From positions 1-6,401 of the forward strand of contig CBFIEJ010000063.1 in assembly GCA_965661575.1 (NCBI GenBank): a DNA stretch of 6,401 nucleotides. The letters are read 5' to 3'. The translations under genes and the position numbers were made by a program. This DNA comes from UA16 sp965661575. GTDB taxonomy: Bacteria; Bacteroidota; Bacteroidia; Flavobacteriales_D; Sanyastnellaceae. A model generated the notes under the pieces. The model was not told the DNA's origin, did not search any database, and saw nothing but the letters and a program-made list of their open reading frames with translations. Below are positions 4,921-6,401 of the stretch, piece after piece. The stretch's first letter is position 1, and each line of letters starts with the position of its first letter.

Positions 4921-6401
4921 TCAATTAAAAAGTGCGGCGTCAGGATAGGTCGTGAGGCTCGTCGCCAGTACCGTTTCTTCCAGGGCGATTGGCAACCAAA
5001 GATGCTCGTCACTGAAATTCCCTTCTTTGTCTCCGTCGCCGACAAACAATTCGGAATTCGCTCGTCCAGAGCGAACCAAGTCGTACCAACGGTCTCCTTC
5101 GCAAGCAAACTCTGCTCGTCGTTCGTACCAAATCAAGTCCAACAAACTCCAACCTTCAGCGGCCATCACATCAGCCGCTGTGCGGAAAATGCCGGCGTTT
5201 TCGCCGGGACCAAAAGCACGCTCGCGCACAACATCGATTGAAGCCATGGCCGAACCATCATCGCCTGTTCCACGGTGCAAAGCCTCTGCATGCATCAACA
5301 AAACATCTGCATAGCGGATTGAATGGGCGTTCAACGCTTTCGTGAGGTGCTCATTTCCACCATTGACGTTCATGCCTGCAAAAGCTTTGTAATTTGCATA
5401 CTTCTTCTGCCAGTATCCCGTGTAATCCTGAAAGTTATTTTGTGTCATGTCAATCAATGGATCACAACTCAGGCCTGCGTCAGATAAATCCTGGGCAAGT
5501 CCGTCCTCAGAAATGATAGCCACGTCTCTGCGGTATTGGTCATCATCCAGAAAGTGATTCCAAAGGCCTTCTGTGACGGACATGAATCCCCATCCAGCCT
5601 CGTAATCAGGGTGTTCAGCGCACAATCCGCGAATGCCGCACAATTGGATCATCGCATTGCCATCTACACCTTCACTCCAACCCCAATCACTTGAATAAAG
5701 TGGGGTGTGTTGGATTTCGAACACGGACTCTGCCGTATTTCGCACACCCAGCTGGTACAAGCGATCCATATCGTCTTCCAGTTCGTAAACGCCGAGGTCA
5801 ACAACCTCTTGAAGTGCCGAGGCTGCTTGATCAAACAAAGCCGGATCGTCACCTTTCAAATCCGCCCAATACAAATAAGCCTTTCCCATGAGCGCAAGTG
5901 CAGCTCCTTTTGTCGCTCGCCCCTCCTCTCCTGATGGAGCAAAGTTTGGCAAGACAGCTGCAGCATCCTCACAATCCTGCACAATCTGCTGCATGACTTC
6001 CGACAACGTGTTACGCTGCAAATCGAGCGCATTGGGTGCAAGTGACGTGGTAACCACCGGAATTGGACCGAAGTGACGGAACAACTCAAAGTGATAGTAA
6101 GCCCGAAGGACCAGCGCTTCCGCCTTGAAAACCTCGACTGCCGGAGTCTGAAGCTCAGCCAATTCAAGCAACGCATTCACACGGCCGATGCCGATGTAGC
6201 TTCTGCGGTAGATGGGATGGGTTATCGTATTGATGTTGGTATTCCTAAAATCATCAAACTCCTGCCAGCCCGGCTGGTCATTGTTGGAGGGATCACCGCC
6301 AGCATTGGCATTGTCTGAACGAATTTCGCCGAACATTGTTGGTGAAATCCACTGGCCAAATGCCATCGACCATCCTACAGGATCGTAGGCTCCAATCAAC
6401 G
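4921..6401 (-). CDS. SusD/RagB-family nutrient-binding outer membrane lipoprotein, N-terminus missing
   Basis: SusD-family proteins sit on the outer membrane as a lid on a SusC TonB-dependent transporter and capture glycans or other large nutrients. The frame is open from the right edge to TGA at 4923-4921, giving 492 full codons; the signal peptide, lipid-anchored Cys and first helix lie outside. Residue numbers here count from the first full codon. Family hallmarks: the helical repeat core with FKAEALVLRAYYHFELFRHF then GPIPVV (91-116), the N-L/V-P linker after helix pairs, SVFEIQHTP, and the C-terminal ERRAEFACEGDRWYDLVRSG (426-445), followed by LWLPIALEE and a final Y-P-D-A-A-L-F-N. The leftmost codon TTG (6399-6397) is internal, not a start. 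The PKD lipoprotein gene follows on the same strand. The substrate cannot be told: no enzyme gene is in view. Confidence 0.96.
   Translation of the reverse strand, partial: LIGAYDPVGWSMAFGQWISPTMFGEIRSDNANAGGDPSNNDQPGWQEFDDFRNTNINTITHPIYRRSYIGIGRVNALLELAELQTPAVEVFKAEALVLRAYYHFELFRHFGPIPVVTTSLAPNALDLQRNTLSEVMQQIVQDCEDAAAVLPNFAPSGEEGRATKGAALALMGKAYLYWADLKGDDPALFDQAASALQEVVDLGVYELEDDMDRLYQLGVRNTAESVFEIQHTPLYSSDWGWSEGVDGNAMIQLCGIRGLCAEHPDYEAGWGFMSVTEGLWNHFLDDDQYRRDVAIISEDGLAQDLSDAGLSCDPLIDMTQNNFQDYTGYWQKKYANYKAFAGMNVNGGNEHLTKALNAHSIRYADVLLMHAEALHRGTGDDGSAMASIDVVRERAFGPGENAGIFRTAADVMAAEGWSLLDLIWYERRAEFACEGDRWYDLVRSGRANSELFVGDGDKEGNFSDEHLWLPIALEETVLATSLTTYPDAALFN

Noticed and set aside
4866..5108. 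80-residue minus-strand frame spanning the SusD end and the gap
   Set aside because: It is out of frame with the C-terminus of SusD and shows no domain.
6397..6399. TTG as a possible start of the SusD gene
   Set aside because: SusD proteins need a signal peptide, lipid Cys and N-terminal helices that are absent here, so the frame simply continues past the edge.
1..6401. Defence island, toxin-antitoxin pair, insertion sequence, CRISPR array or tRNA/rRNA gene
   Set aside because: No transposase, repeat-spacer pattern, terminal inverted repeats, nuclease/antitoxin pair or RNA gene signature was seen on either strand.

Overview
The window looks like chromosomal DNA from a marine or aquatic Bacteroidota, most likely Flavobacteriales-like. 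Three things point there: a SusD/RagB gene followed by a PKD-domain surface lipoprotein, a lipoprotein whose mature end reads C-N-K-D-D-E (the Bacteroidota surface-export signal), and a secreted Kazal/HYR-like/dockerin-like mosaic protein of a type common in that group. Start codons lack Shine-Dalgarno sequences and sit in AT-rich or plain leaders, which also fits. The genus cannot be told from the sequence.

Layout, left to right. Bases 1-483 (minus strand) hold the N-terminal 161 codons of purT, a purine-synthesis enzyme that runs off the left edge. A 136-base divergent gap follows. Next come three plus-strand genes packed closely: a 413-residue secreted cysteine-rich protein with a Kazal inhibitor domain (620-1861), the DNA-3-methyladenine glycosylase tag (1877-2449), and an ArsC/low-molecular-weight phosphatase-like protein (2446-3096). 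The last overlaps tag by the four bases ATGA. A hairpin at about 3100-3128 separates this cluster from a convergent minus-strand pair and can serve as terminator for both sides.

The minus-strand pair, in transcription order, is a SusD/RagB-family glycan-binding lipoprotein (4921-6401, N-terminus beyond the right edge) and a 567-residue lipoprotein made of two copies of a PKD-plus-unknown-module unit (3152-4855). This is the distal part of a Sus-type nutrient uptake locus. The SusC TonB-dependent transporter would be expected just beyond the right edge, and no glycan-degrading enzyme lies in the window.

How the genes may work together: SusD and the PKD lipoprotein plausibly form the surface-binding part of one uptake complex. 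The tag and ArsC-like genes are probably co-translated, but their functional link is unknown. The Kazal protein is exported and may inhibit foreign proteases; its place upstream of two cytoplasmic genes may be only positional. I found no clear novel defence system, mobile element, CRISPR array or RNA gene. The least ordinary items are the multi-domain Kazal protein with a Kunitz-like module, the duplicated PKD-unit lipoprotein, and the ArsC-like protein with all redox cysteines but no visible arsenic genes.
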